Positions 32,688 through 40,819 of a stretch of 64,000 nucleotides of DNA are shown in pieces. Position numbers and translations under genes: made by a program. How positions within the stretch are numbered: the stretch's first letter is position 1; every line of letters starts with the position of its first letter. Under the pieces are notes generated by a model, which ran no database searches, had not been told where the DNA came from, and saw only the letters and a program-made list of their open reading frames with translations. The DNA comes from JAUQQI01 sp040289115 (GTDB lineage: Bacteria; Chloroflexota; Dehalococcoidia; JAUQQI01). The stretch spans positions 19,286-83,285 of the forward strand of contig PSKS01000006.1 of the NCBI GenBank assembly GCA_040289115.1, read 5' to 3'.

Positions 32688-33151
32688 ACCGGTGTATGGG
32701 TTCAACACATCTGGAACAGGGGGCACCCTTTCCGGATGCTCGGCTTTAAGATAGCCAATGGGGCGGCCGCTAAAGGCGGCCCGGCAGGGCCGAACGGCGC
32801 TCTGGGTAACCTCCCAGGCCCGCAAACTTGACGACTTTGACATAAACGCTTCGCGTTTATGTCAAATCTGAGATCTACCCTCGGAAGGATGTCCCTTGGT
32901 GTTTTTAAGTCAAGGTCTCGGCTGCCGGCCTGGCTCGGCCGCTGTCTCAAATGTTCCTACACAACCCGGACGGCAGGCTCCCGTGCAGAGCAACCATTAA
33001 ACCGTATGACCGCACGGCCATAAGCTATTACAAACGATTACTCTGTAGCAAGTAGGCGAAAAACAAGCAAGCCCGGGGCGGGTGTCCAGGTTTACCATGT
33101 GTGGGCGCGGCCGCGCCGGCCCAAGCCGAGCTGAGACCGAAAATCGGGCCC
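32688..33151. other. Intergenic region without recognisable genes
   Basis: About 460 bases between the desulfurase promoter and the decayed response regulator. It holds the perfect hairpin at 32836-32866 and a lower-GC stretch at 32990-33070, but no open frame with family features on either strand. It is probably decayed sequence linked to the dead two-component system. Confidence 0.5.
32836..32866. repeat. Perfect 14-bp hairpin with TTC loop
   Basis: Arms tttgacataaacgc and gcgtttatgtcaaa are exact reverse complements with a 3-base loop. No T run follows on either strand, so a simple terminator is not well supported. It could be an operator or a processed repeat. Confidence 0.7.
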
Positions 33152-33896
33152 CTAAAAGGGTCCTTTGATTTCTAGGGCCCAGGACCTGGGCCCTCGGGTG
33201 TCCTTCGCCTCATTAAGACACTTGAGTCGGTAACCCACACCCGAAATGCCTGTAATTTCGATGCCCGCCGTTAGCCCCAACTGCTGGAGTTTCGCCCGGA
33301 TGTGGCTGATGTGGGTCCTCAAAAGGCCGCTGTCGTTTTCGTTGTAGCCCCAGCTGTACTCAACCAGCCGGGAGACGCTCACCACCCGGCCCTCGTTAAT
33401 GGCCAGAATATGCAGAAGCTTAAATTCCGTCGGCGTAAGCCGCACGCTCCGGTTACCCACCCCCAACTCGTGGGAATCCAGGTCAAGGCTGGCCTCCCCC
33501 AACCACAACACCCGCCCCGGGCTCGCATTCGAGGCCAGCCCGCCCCGCCGGGTAACGGCCCGAATGCGAGCCGTGAGCTGCCGAGGACTGAAAGGCTTGG
33601 TGATAAAATCATCGGCCCCAAGGTTAAAAGCCTTAAGGATGGTTTCCTCGTCATTCAGGACCGTGAGAACGATAACGGGTATATTATTCCGCCTCCCGAA
33701 TTCGCTTGAGCACCTCCAGCCCGTTTCCTTGCTGCAGCCGGATCTCCAGCAGAACTACATCGGGCCGGCTAGCCTTGAACCGCTGGACGGCCTGCTGCCC
33801 GTCGACGGCAATCTGAACGTTGAAGCCTTCCCGCCGCAGGGCGTAGCCGATAACGTCCACGAGGTCAACATCGTCGTCAATGACCAGCACCTTCAT
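33152..33896 (-). pseudogene. OmpR/PhoB-type response regulator, frameshifted, phospho-acceptor Asp replaced
   Basis: The receiver domain begins MKVLVIDDDVDLVDVIGYAL at 33896 and hits TAA at 33684 after KRIREAE. In the next frame the protein continues without loss: NIPVIVLTVLND, LGADDFITKPFSPRQLTARI and, by 33511, a winged-helix DNA-binding domain (VRLTPTEFKLLHILAINEGR, HISHIRAKLQQLG, ISGVGYRLK). Skipping one base near 33687 restores the whole protein. The phospho-acceptor position reads VVLLEIRL (Glu51 instead of Asp), a phospho-mimic or inactive state. GAGGAG precedes the ATG. With the broken kinase upstream this is most likely a pseudogene. A sequencing error or programmed shift cannot be excluded. 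Confidence 0.8.
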
Positions 33897-33899
33897 ACT

Positions 33900-34560
33900 T
33901 TACTCCTCACCATCGAAGTCTTCCGCCACCAGTCCTACCCGGAAGGTGGTGTAACTCCCCCGTCCCACCGTCGTCCCAACCTCGCCCCCCGTGAAGGGCG
34001 GCCAGCAGGCGAACTACCTGAAGCCCGAGGCCCATCCGCTCCCAAGGTTCGGCTTCCGGTGAACCTTCCGGTTCGGTCCCGGGCTAGCCCCCTGGTCGGT
34101 TATGCTCAGTCCGACCCGGCCGCGGCATTTTGCGAGCTCCACTACGATGACGTTCCCCGGCGGCTCGTGGTGGGTCGCGTTGCTTAGAAGGTTCAGCAAG
34201 GATGTGCCTGAGCCACCGGGCATCCCCAACCACCTGCGGGGGCGGCTTCGAACAGCGGAACTTGACCTAATGACTCCCGCGCCGAGGGGAGAGACCAACC
34301 AAATGGCGGTCTGAACCCAGTCGCCGGCAACAAGCGGCTGGAGGGCAAAGTTGGGCTGCAGAAGGGCGCAAGCGGCAAGGAAGTCGGTCAACCTTTCCAG
34401 CCAACGAATGCCATCATAGACCGTACTTATAGACAACGTCTGGGGGTTCAAACCCGGCGGGTTCGGCCAGCAGTTCGGTGGCCGCCTTTAGGGTGCTGAG
34501 AACTCCGTGCATATCGTGGGCCAGGGCGACGAAAAGGTCGAGGACCAGGGTTGCAGCCAC
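33900..34560 (-). pseudogene. Sensor histidine kinase remnant, multiple frameshifts
   Basis: Pieces of a kinase core lie in order in different frames. The H-box is DLFVALAHDMHGVLSTLKAA near 34530, with the phospho-acceptor His. A dimerisation helix reads VYDGIRWLERLTDFLAACAL (34420-34360). The N-box is LLNLLSNATHHEPPG, followed by VGLSITDQGASPGP. A G2-like MGLGLQVVRLLAALHGG lies near 34020, and the end GSYTTFRVGLVAEDFDGEE stops at 33900. At least three frame changes are needed, and the sensor region is missing. It lies directly upstream of the response regulator, completing a dead two-component pair. Confidence 0.8.
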
Positions 34561-34849
34561 TCGGACCGGGTGCCCGCACCCCTATCCGCCTGGGCCCGGC
34601 GAGGTTAGAATATGTGGTCAACGACACCTCCTCCGTGACAAGTTAAAGTTAATTGACCCGCTCGGAAATTGCGATTGTAGTAAAGTAAGACTTCGCAGGC
34701 TCGGCTCGAAGCGTGCCTTAAGCGGTTACAGGTCTCGCACCAATCCGCTTGGGGCCTGCCAGGGGGTGCCCGCTGGGCCCTTTAAAACTTTTTCCGCATC
34801 ACTTATATAGGATTTTCGCAAATAAGTCAATAGCAATCCACCGAGCGGT
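34561..34849. other. Intergenic region upstream of the Trm112-like gene
   Basis: About 290 bases with no coding region seen. It probably held the lost N-terminal part of the kinase, and contains AT-rich patches (34640-34690, 34790-34835) without clear promoter pairs. Confidence 0.45.
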
Positions 34850-34879
34850 TTGACAGGGATTCCCCGCCTCGAATAGAAT
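34850..34879 (+). promoter_or_regulatory. Strong promoter for the Trm112-like to his gene run
   Basis: TTGACA (34850-34855), an 18-base spacer and TAGAAT (34874-34879), about 25 bases before the likely transcription start and 35 bases before ATG 34914. Confidence 0.75.
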
Positions 34880-34913
34880 CCGTCTGTAGACAACCCGGTG
34901 AGAGGGCCGGCCG

Positions 34914-35093
34914 ATGAAGCGTGACCTTATGGAAATCCTCGCCTGCCCGGTGTGTAAGGGCGACCTGGAGCTCAGGGTGGAGCAGGAGGACGAAAAGGAG
35001 GTTATTAAAGGTTCCCTTTACTGCAAAAACTGCAACGAAACCTACCCCATCGAGGACGGCATTCCAAACCTCCTGCCCCCGAACCTGCGCTGA
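34914..35093 (+). CDS. Trm112-like / YcaR (UPF0434) zinc-binding protein
   Basis: The 59-residue protein MKRDLMEILACPVCKGDLEL... carries CPVC and CKNC motifs and ends YPIEDGIPNLLPPNLR, matching the Trm112p-like/UPF0434 family. In other systems Trm112 activates tRNA and ribosome methyltransferases; in bacteria the role is less clear. ATG 34914 fits the promoter at 34850. Twelve bases separate it from the small membrane protein. Confidence 0.85.
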   Translation: MKRDLMEILACPVCKGDLELRVEQEDEKEVIKGSLYCKNCNETYPIEDGIPNLLPPNLR

Positions 35094-35105
35094 GGTGGCG
35101 TTCGC

Positions 35106-35351
35106 ATGCAAGGGTCCAGGGTTGTCGGGGCCGCCCTGGTCATCCTGGCCGTCGTCGTGGCCACCCTATATATCTGGGGGCTCACCCTCCAGAGCTACTG
35201 GGCCCTGGCGGCCGTGGTCACCGTCGGTCTTTTCGCCGTCCTGGGTTTGATGGTCTGGGTCGGCATCACCCTGCTCACGGCCAAAATCGAGCTTCCGGAG
35301 CCGGCCAAGCCCGAGGCGAACCGGGGGCCGGCCTCCGGTTCGGAACATTAG
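35106..35351 (+). CDS. Small membrane protein, function unknown
   Basis: The 81-residue protein has two predicted membrane segments (residues 6-25 and 32-56) and a short polar Pro/Glu-rich tail. I recognise no family. It lies between the Trm112-like gene and hisZ, is spaced for co-transcription, and its codon use is like its neighbours, supporting a real gene. Confidence 0.65.
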   Translation: MQGSRVVGAALVILAVVVATLYIWGLTLQSYWALAAVVTVGLFAVLGLMVWVGITLLTAKIELPEPAKPEANRGPASGSEH

Positions 35352-35377
35352 GGCCCGAAGCCTGTTCCGATATCCCG

Positions 35378-36526
35378 ATGGTATCCGCCGATTGGTTGCC
35401 CACTCAGTTTAAGCGGCGCCGGGCCCTTGAAGACCGGCTTGCGGCCGTCTTCGAGGGGGCCGGTTACCTGGGCATCGACGTCCCCATCGTCGAGCCGGCC
35501 GAACTTTACTTGCGCAAGTTTGGGGGCCAGGCCCTGGCCCGAATCGTCACCTTCACCGATGGGACCGGCCGGCGGTTCTCCGTCCGGCCCGAGTTTACGG
35601 CCTCCGTCGTCCGCATCCTGACGGAGCGGTTGCCGGGTTTGCCCATACGCTGGTACTACTCCGGACCTGTCCTTCGCCTGGGTCCCGACGGCCGGGCAGC
35701 CCAGTTTCATCAGGCCGGGGTCGAGCTTATCGGGGTGAGCGAACCCGAGGGCGACGCTGAGGTTCTCGGGCTGACCGGTCAGGCCCTGGCCGAAGTTGGG
35801 GTTCTGGGCTTTGAACTTAAGCTTAACCACCTGGGCATCATTCTGGGCCTCCTCGACCGGCTCGGCCTTTCGGAACCCTTAAGCACGCTTGTTATCGCGG
35901 GCCTGAATGAGGTGACGGCCGGCAATCTGCCGCCAGAACTGCGCCGTTACTTAGAAGAGCTAACGGAGACTGAAGAATCCGACGGCCTCAGAGACCTGCT
36001 GGCCGCCGTCGGCCCGGACGGAGCCCGGAGGCTGGTCCTTTCGGTGCTGAAAAATATTGCCGCCCCGGGCCGGACCGGCCGCCGGGACCTGGAGGCCATC
36101 GCCGACCGGCTGGTCCGGCGGCTCCACTTGGCCGACGAGCTTGCCGCCCTCGAAACGGCCATCGAGTTTGCCCGCCGGCTCCAACCCCTGCGGGGTCCGG
36201 CCACCGAGGTTTTGCCGGCCGCCCGGAACCTACTGGCCGAGTACGGCCTTGAGCCGGGGCCTTTAGACCGACTGTGGGAGCTCACGGTCCGGCTCGGTCC
36301 CGTCCTCGCCGACCGAGGCCGGGTGGTCCTGGACCTGGGGTTTGGCCGGGGACTGGGCTACTATTCCGGCCTGATTTTCGAGGCCGTCCTCCCCGGCACC
36401 CCGGAGGTGCAGCTCGGGGGCGGAGGCCGCTACGACGGCCTCATCGCCGAGCTTGGCGGACCGCCCGTCCCGGCCATTGGCTTCAGTTTGACCCTTGAGC
36501 ACCTCATTTCCGTCAGTGGACCCTAG
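35378..36526 (+). CDS. hisZ: ATP phosphoribosyltransferase regulatory subunit HisZ
   Basis: HisZ is a histidyl-tRNA synthetase paralogue that regulates HisG at the first step of histidine synthesis. The 382 residues show class II synthetase-like blocks: YLGIDVPIVEPAELYLRKFG, RRFSVRPEFTASVVRIL near residue 65, IRWYYSGPVLRLGPDG, and LGFGRGLGYYSGLIFEAVL with LGGGGRYDGLIAELGG. The HisRS anticodon domain is lacking, as expected for HisZ. It starts the his genes and is followed after 5 bases by hisG. Confidence 0.92.
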   Translation: MVSADWLPTQFKRRRALEDRLAAVFEGAGYLGIDVPIVEPAELYLRKFGGQALARIVTFTDGTGRRFSVRPEFTASVVRILTERLPGLPIRWYYSGPVLRLGPDGRAAQFHQAGVELIGVSEPEGDAEVLGLTGQALAEVGVLGFELKLNHLGIILGLLDRLGLSEPLSTLVIAGLNEVTAGNLPPELRRYLEELTETEESDGLRDLLAAVGPDGARRLVLSVLKNIAAPGRTGRRDLEAIADRLVRRLHLADELAALETAIEFARRLQPLRGPATEVLPAARNLLAEYGLEPGPLDRLWELTVRLGPVLADRGRVVLDLGFGRGLGYYSGLIFEAVLPGTPEVQLGGGGRYDGLIAELGGPPVPAIGFSLTLEHLISVSGP

Positions 36527-36531
36527 AAACC

Positions 36532-37542
36532 GTGGAATCGGTCCGACTGGTCATCCCCTCTAAGGGTGAACTGGAAGAGCCGACTTTGAGCTTTCTGGCC
36601 GAGGCTGGCCTGGCGGTTGACCGGGTCAGCCCGAGGCAGTATGTGGCGAAGATCGGGGCGGTGGAAGGGCTAGAAGTGCTATTCCAGCGGGCCTGGGACA
36701 TCCCCGAAAAGGTGGCCTCCGGGACGGCCGACCTGGGCATCACCGGCTACGACGTGGTGGCCGAGCAGGCGGCCGACACCCCAGACCTAGTGGTGGCGAT
36801 GCCCAACCTGGGCTACGGCCGGGGCGACCTGGTGGTCGCCGTTCCCGACGTCTGGGTCGACGTCAGGTCCATGCGGGACCTGGCCGAGGTGGCCGTGGAG
36901 TTCAGGGCCCGGGGGCAGGTTCTCAGGGTGGTAACCCGCTACCCCCGGCTCACCCAGCGGTTCTTGCTGGCCAACGGCATCGGCCACTTCACCCTTGTGG
37001 CAGCCCAGGGGGCCATCGAGGCCGCCCCGGCTATCGGCTACGGCGACATCGTCGCCGACCTGACCAGCTCCGGTACGACCCTGCGGGAGAACCACCTTAA
37101 AACCATCGCCGGGGGCACCATCCTCCGGACTGAGGCCTGCCTGATCGCCAATCGGCGGCGGCTCAAGGCCAATCCCGACCGCCTGGAGGTTGTCCGGCGG
37201 TTCCTGGAGCTCATCGAGGCCCGCCTCCGGGCGGCGGGATTCTATTCGGTCACCGGCAACGTACCGGGGGACTCGGCCGAGTCGGTAGCCCAGGCCGTCA
37301 TCAGCCGGCCGGAGCTTTCCGGAATCGAGGGTCCGACGGTCTCGCCCGTTTACAGCAAATCGGGCCCCGTCAATGGCTGGTACGCGGTGACGGTAGTGGT
37401 GCCGGTGCGGCAGATGCAGGCGGCGGTGGACCACCTGCGGCGGCTGGGGGGAAGCGGTATCACCGTAATCCCGATAAAATATGTATTTGAGCCCGGCTGT
37501 GAAGCCTTTGAGCGGCTGACCAAAACCCTCGCTCAGGACTGA
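36532..37542 (+). CDS. hisG: ATP phosphoribosyltransferase HisG, with C-terminal regulatory domain
   Basis: The enzyme joins ATP and PRPP to begin histidine synthesis. The 336-residue protein has the catalytic part (VIPSKGELEEPTLSFLAEAG, GTADLGITGYDVVAE, and the PRPP loop region YGDIVADLTSSGTTLRENHL). It also has an extra C-terminal ACT-like domain (LSGIEGPTVSPVY, YAVTVVVPVRQMQAAVDHLR, SGITVIPIKYVFE). That is the long HisG form, which normally works without HisZ, yet hisZ lies directly upstream. The start is a GTG at 36532. Confidence 0.92.
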   Translation: MESVRLVIPSKGELEEPTLSFLAEAGLAVDRVSPRQYVAKIGAVEGLEVLFQRAWDIPEKVASGTADLGITGYDVVAEQAADTPDLVVAMPNLGYGRGDLVVAVPDVWVDVRSMRDLAEVAVEFRARGQVLRVVTRYPRLTQRFLLANGIGHFTLVAAQGAIEAAPAIGYGDIVADLTSSGTTLRENHLKTIAGGTILRTEACLIANRRRLKANPDRLEVVRRFLELIEARLRAAGFYSVTGNVPGDSAESVAQAVISRPELSGIEGPTVSPVYSKSGPVNGWYAVTVVVPVRQMQAAVDHLRRLGGSGITVIPIKYVFEPGCEAFERLTKTLAQD

Positions 37543-37546
37543 CCCG

Positions 37547-38896
37547 ATGACGACCCTCCGAATTTACACCGCCGAAGAAGCCAGGCAGACCGTCCTGCGG
37601 CGCCGGCCCCCGGCCGATGAGGCCCCACCCCCCGCCGTGGCCGGCCGTATCCGGGAAGTGTTTGGCCAAGATTTGGGGCCGGCTGAGGTCGTTCGGCGCA
37701 TCGTTGATGCCGTCCGACGGGAAGGCGACGCCGCCATTCGGCGGTTTACCGAGCTTCTCGACGGCTACCGGCCGGAAGCCCTGGAAGTTTCGGCCGCTGA
37801 GGTCCGGGCTGCCGCCGAGGGCCTCGAGCCCCAGCTAGTCGAAGGCCTTAAGCTTGCGGCCGAAAGGGTCCGGGCGTTCCACCAGCGCCAGGTCCGCACC
37901 GGCTGGGTCGACTTCGCCGCCGGCCTCGGGCAGCTCATCCGGCCCCTCGACCGGGTTGGGGTCTATGTACCCGGCGGCCAAGGCCGGTACCCCTCCACGG
38001 TTTTGATGACGGTTATTCCTGCCAAAGTGGCCGGCGTAAAAGAGGTCATCGTTTGCACCCCACCCGGGCCCGACGGCCGGGTGGCGCCGGTGGTGCTGGC
38101 GGCCTGCGCCTTGGCCGGCGCCGACCGGGTCTTCCGGGTCGGGGGCGCCCAGGCGATTGCGGCCATGGCCTTCGGGACCGAGTCGATCCCGGCCGTGGAC
38201 AAAATCGTCGGACCTGGCGGCCTCTTCGTCACCCTGGCCAAGCAGGCCCTTTACGGTCAGGTGGGAATCGACCTGCTGGCCGGTCCCAGCGAGGCCCTGG
38301 CCATCGCCGACCGGTTCGCCGACCCGGAGGTGTGCGCCGCCGACCTGATCGCCCAGGCCGAGCACGACCCCCTGGCCACCTCGGTTTTGGTCACCGATTC
38401 GGCCGAGCTGGCCCGGGCGGTCCAGGCCGCCGTGGAGCGCCGGTTGGACCGGCTCCCCAACGCCGAGACGGCCCGGGCCAGCCTGGCGCGACGGGGGGGC
38501 ATCATCCTAGTAGAAGACCTGGAGGCGGCTTTGGAGCTGGCCAATGAGTTCGGTCCAGAGCACCTGGAGCTGGCCGTCCGGGACCCGTGGTCCCTCTTGG
38601 GAAAGGTCCGCAACTGCGGCGCGGTCTTCCTGGGGGAAAGCGCCCCCCACGTGGCCGGGGACTACGTGGCCGGGCCCTCCCATGTCCTGCCCACCGGCGG
38701 GACGGCCCGCTGGGCCTCGGGCCTACGAACGGAGGACTTTTACAAGGTCATCAGCGTGGTGGCCATCGACCGGCTGACTCTGGCGGAGGTCGGGCCGGCG
38801 GCGGTGGCCATCGCCCGGGCCGAGGGCTTCGAGGCCCACGCCCAATCGGTGGAAATTCGGCTCAAGGAGGCACCTCATGAGGCAGCTTCGGGCTAA
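37547..38896 (+). CDS. hisD: Histidinol dehydrogenase HisD
   Basis: The enzyme oxidises histidinol to histidine in the last two steps. The 449 residues carry RVGVYVPGGQGRYPSTVLMT near residue 138, DKIVGPGGLFVTLAKQALYG, IDLLAGPSEALAIAD, the zinc/catalytic region DLIAQAEHDPLATSVLV, and FGPEHLELAV with GPSHVLPTGGTARWASGL. Length and motifs are normal. ATG 37547 lies 4 bases after hisG, and the 3' end overlaps hisC by 20 bases. Confidence 0.95.
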   Translation: MTTLRIYTAEEARQTVLRRRPPADEAPPPAVAGRIREVFGQDLGPAEVVRRIVDAVRREGDAAIRRFTELLDGYRPEALEVSAAEVRAAAEGLEPQLVEGLKLAAERVRAFHQRQVRTGWVDFAAGLGQLIRPLDRVGVYVPGGQGRYPSTVLMTVIPAKVAGVKEVIVCTPPGPDGRVAPVVLAACALAGADRVFRVGGAQAIAAMAFGTESIPAVDKIVGPGGLFVTLAKQALYGQVGIDLLAGPSEALAIADRFADPEVCAADLIAQAEHDPLATSVLVTDSAELARAVQAAVERRLDRLPNAETARASLARRGGIILVEDLEAALELANEFGPEHLELAVRDPWSLLGKVRNCGAVFLGESAPHVAGDYVAGPSHVLPTGGTARWASGLRTEDFYKVISVVAIDRLTLAEVGPAAVAIARAEGFEAHAQSVEIRLKEAPHEAASG

Positions 38897-40013
38897 GCCC
38901 CGCCCAACTCCGGGACCGGGGGACGTCCTTCGGCTGGTGCGGCCTAACCTCCGGGACCGGAGGCCCTACATGGGACCGGGTTCGCCCGAGGCCTTGGCCC
39001 GGCAGTACGGGTTCGACCTCGACCGGTTGGTGAAGCTGGACGCCAACGAGAACCCGTACGGCCCTTCGCCCCGAGTTTTGGCGGCCCTTTCCCGCCCCCT
39101 CCCCTACCACCGGTATCCCGAGCCCGACAGCGAAACCCTGCGCCGAGCCCTGGCCGAATACGTGGGGGCCTCCCCCGACCAGGTCGTCGTCGGGGCCGGA
39201 AGCGACGAAATAATCCTGCTGGCCCTCCAAGCCTTCCTCGGCCCGGGGACGGCCCTCATCGAGCTCGCCCCCACCTTTGTGATGTACCGGCTGACTGCCG
39301 AGGCGGTAGGGGCCCGGGTCATCACCATCCCGCGCGAATCTGGAGACTACCAGGTGGACCCTGAAAAGGTTATCGCGGCCCTGGGCCCCCGGGTAAAGGC
39401 TGTCGTCTTCTGCTCGCCCAACAACCCCACTGGCAACCTCGAGTCCGAGCGGACCGTCCGGCAGGTCCTGGAGACGGGCGTCTTCGTCCTGATGGACGAA
39501 GCCTATTACGAGTATTCGGGCCACACCTTCGTCCCCCTCATCTCCCGCTACCCTAACCTCGGGGTGCTGCGCACCTTCAGCAAGTGGGCCGGGCTAGCCG
39601 GCCTACGGGTCGGCTACGGCGTGTTCAGCCCCGAGGTTGCCCGGGTTATTGCCGGCATAAAGCCGCCCTTCAACGTGAGTTTGGCCGGGCAAGTGGCTGC
39701 CCTGGAATCCTTGGCCGACCGGGAGTATCTGATGGGTACCGTCCGGAAGACCATTGCCGAGCGGGAGCGGCTCTTCCGGGAGCTGAGCCGTTTCGACTTC
39801 CTGCGGGTGCTGCCGTCGGCGGCCAACTTTGTATACGCCGAGGTCCGCCGGGGCTCGGCCCGCCAGCTGACGGAGGCCCTGGCCCGGGAAGGGATCCTAG
39901 TCCGGCAGTTTGACGTCCCCCCACCCCGAGGCGGCATCCGGGTGAGCGTGGGCCTTCCGGAAGAAAACGACCGCCTCCTGGAGGCCCTGGGCCGAATCCG
40001 GCTGGAGGATTGA
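38877..40013 (+). CDS. hisC: Histidinol-phosphate aminotransferase HisC
   Basis: This PLP enzyme makes histidinol phosphate from imidazole-acetol phosphate. The 378-residue class II aminotransferase shows LVKLDANENPYGPSPRVL near residue 53, YHRYPEPDSETLRRALAEY, VVGAGSDEIILLALQAFL, SPNNPTGN near 182, and the PLP Lys in LRTFSKWAGLAGLRVGYG (near 235). The ATG at 38877 overlaps hisD and is preceded by AAGGAGG inside hisD. Broad-specificity HisC homologues can act on aromatic substrates, but the operon supports histidine. Confidence 0.94.
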   Translation: MRQLRAKPRPTPGPGDVLRLVRPNLRDRRPYMGPGSPEALARQYGFDLDRLVKLDANENPYGPSPRVLAALSRPLPYHRYPEPDSETLRRALAEYVGASPDQVVVGAGSDEIILLALQAFLGPGTALIELAPTFVMYRLTAEAVGARVITIPRESGDYQVDPEKVIAALGPRVKAVVFCSPNNPTGNLESERTVRQVLETGVFVLMDEAYYEYSGHTFVPLISRYPNLGVLRTFSKWAGLAGLRVGYGVFSPEVARVIAGIKPPFNVSLAGQVAALESLADREYLMGTVRKTIAERERLFRELSRFDFLRVLPSAANFVYAEVRRGSARQLTEALAREGILVRQFDVPPPRGGIRVSVGLPEENDRLLEALGRIRLED

Positions 40014-40016
40014 AGG

Positions 40017-40622
40017 TTGAACCTTCAACCCCGGCAGGCAACGGCCCAACGGGAGACCCGGGAGACCCGGGTAGCCATCCGGCTGGTTATCGACGGCCGG
40101 GGAGAGGCCCAGGTGAGTACCGGCATCGGGATGCTGGACCACCTGCTTTCGGCCTGGGCCCGCCACGGCCTTTTCGACTTGAAAGTTCAGGCCGAAGGGG
40201 ACCTGGAGGTAGATCCTCACCACACGGCCGAGGACGTGGCGCTGGTGCTCGGCCGGGCCTTCCGGAAGGCCCTGGGAGACGGGGCCGGCATCCGTCGCAT
40301 CGCCGAGGCCTATGCCCCGATGGACGAGGCCCTGGCCCTAGCCGTGGTGGACATTTCGGGCCGCCCCTACTGGGACCTGCGCCTCAAGTTCGATGGTCCG
40401 GCGGTGGGGGGAATCCCGGTGGGCCTCATCGGCCACTTCTGGCGGAGCTTCGCCGCCGAGGCCCGGGTCACCCTCCACTGCCGGCTGCTGGCGGGGACCG
40501 ACGACCACCACCGGGCCGAGGCGGTTTTCAAGGCCGTCGGCCGGGCCCTGAGCCGGGCGGCCGAAATGGAGCCGCGGCGGGCCGGGGAGGTTCCCTCCAC
40601 TAAGGGCCTCCTGGACCTATAA
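40017..40622 (+). CDS. hisB: Imidazoleglycerol-phosphate dehydratase HisB
   Basis: The 201-residue monofunctional enzyme dehydrates imidazoleglycerol phosphate. Metal-binding His clusters are in GIGMLDHLLSAWARHG (near residue 42), EVDPHHTAEDVALVLGRAF and LAGTDDHHRAEAVFKAVGRA (near 160). The start is TTG 40017 after GGAGG, 3 bases beyond the hisC stop. It is the last gene of the his cluster; hisH, hisA, hisF and hisI/E are elsewhere. Confidence 0.94.
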   Translation: MNLQPRQATAQRETRETRVAIRLVIDGRGEAQVSTGIGMLDHLLSAWARHGLFDLKVQAEGDLEVDPHHTAEDVALVLGRAFRKALGDGAGIRRIAEAYAPMDEALALAVVDISGRPYWDLRLKFDGPAVGGIPVGLIGHFWRSFAAEARVTLHCRLLAGTDDHHRAEAVFKAVGRALSRAAEMEPRRAGEVPSTKGLLDL

Positions 40623-40649
40623 AAAAGGCCCCGAGGAAACCTCGGGGCC
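40621..40649 (-). terminator. Intrinsic terminator of the tRNA-Met/tRNA-Pro transcript
   Basis: On the minus strand a perfect 10-bp GC-rich stem (cctcggggcc pairs with ggccccgagg; 3-base loop) is followed by TTTTTT. The A run on the plus strand overlaps the hisB stop codon, so hisB may use the same hairpin weakly. Confidence 0.9.
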
Positions 40650-40658
40650 CAATGCGGG

Positions 40659-40733
40659 TCGGGGCGGGCGGATTTGAACCGCCGACCTCTAGCCCCCCAT
40701 GCTAGTGCGCTAACCAGGCTGCGCTACGCCCCG
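40659..40733 (-). tRNA. tRNA-Pro (GGG)
   Basis: Full cloverleaf on the minus strand: acceptor CGGGGCG/CGCCCCG, anticodon stem CTAGC/GCTAG around ATGGGGG (anticodon GGG), T-arm GGCGG TTCAAAT CCGCC, discriminator A. The next three bases are CCC, so CCA is not encoded. It starts one base after the end of tRNA-Met. Confidence 0.96.
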
Positions 40734-40734
40734 G

Positions 40735-40806
40735 TGGGCTCAGAGGGATTCGAACCCCCAACCAACCGGTTATGAGCCGGCCGCTCTACCGTTGAGCTAT
40801 GAGCCC
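40735..40806 (-). tRNA. tRNA-Met (CAT), probable elongator
   Basis: Cloverleaf on the minus strand: acceptor GGGCTCA/TGAGCCC, D-arm GCTCAACGGTAGAGC, anticodon stem GCCGG/CCGGT around CTCATAA, T-arm with GGTTCGAATCC. It lacks initiator features (mismatched first pair, three GC pairs in the anticodon stem as GGG/CCC), so elongator Met is likely. The alternative is tRNA-Ile with a modified CAT. CCA is not encoded. A TATAAT box at 40819-40824 overlaps the stop of the larA-like gene and may be its promoter. Confidence 0.93.
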
Positions 40807-40819
40807 GAGCCATTTTTAA

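Noticed and set aside
33173..33194. Hairpin agggcccagg-a-cctgggccct as a terminator of the response regulator
   Set aside because: It lies inside the end of the regulator reading frame and is not followed by a T run on the minus strand.
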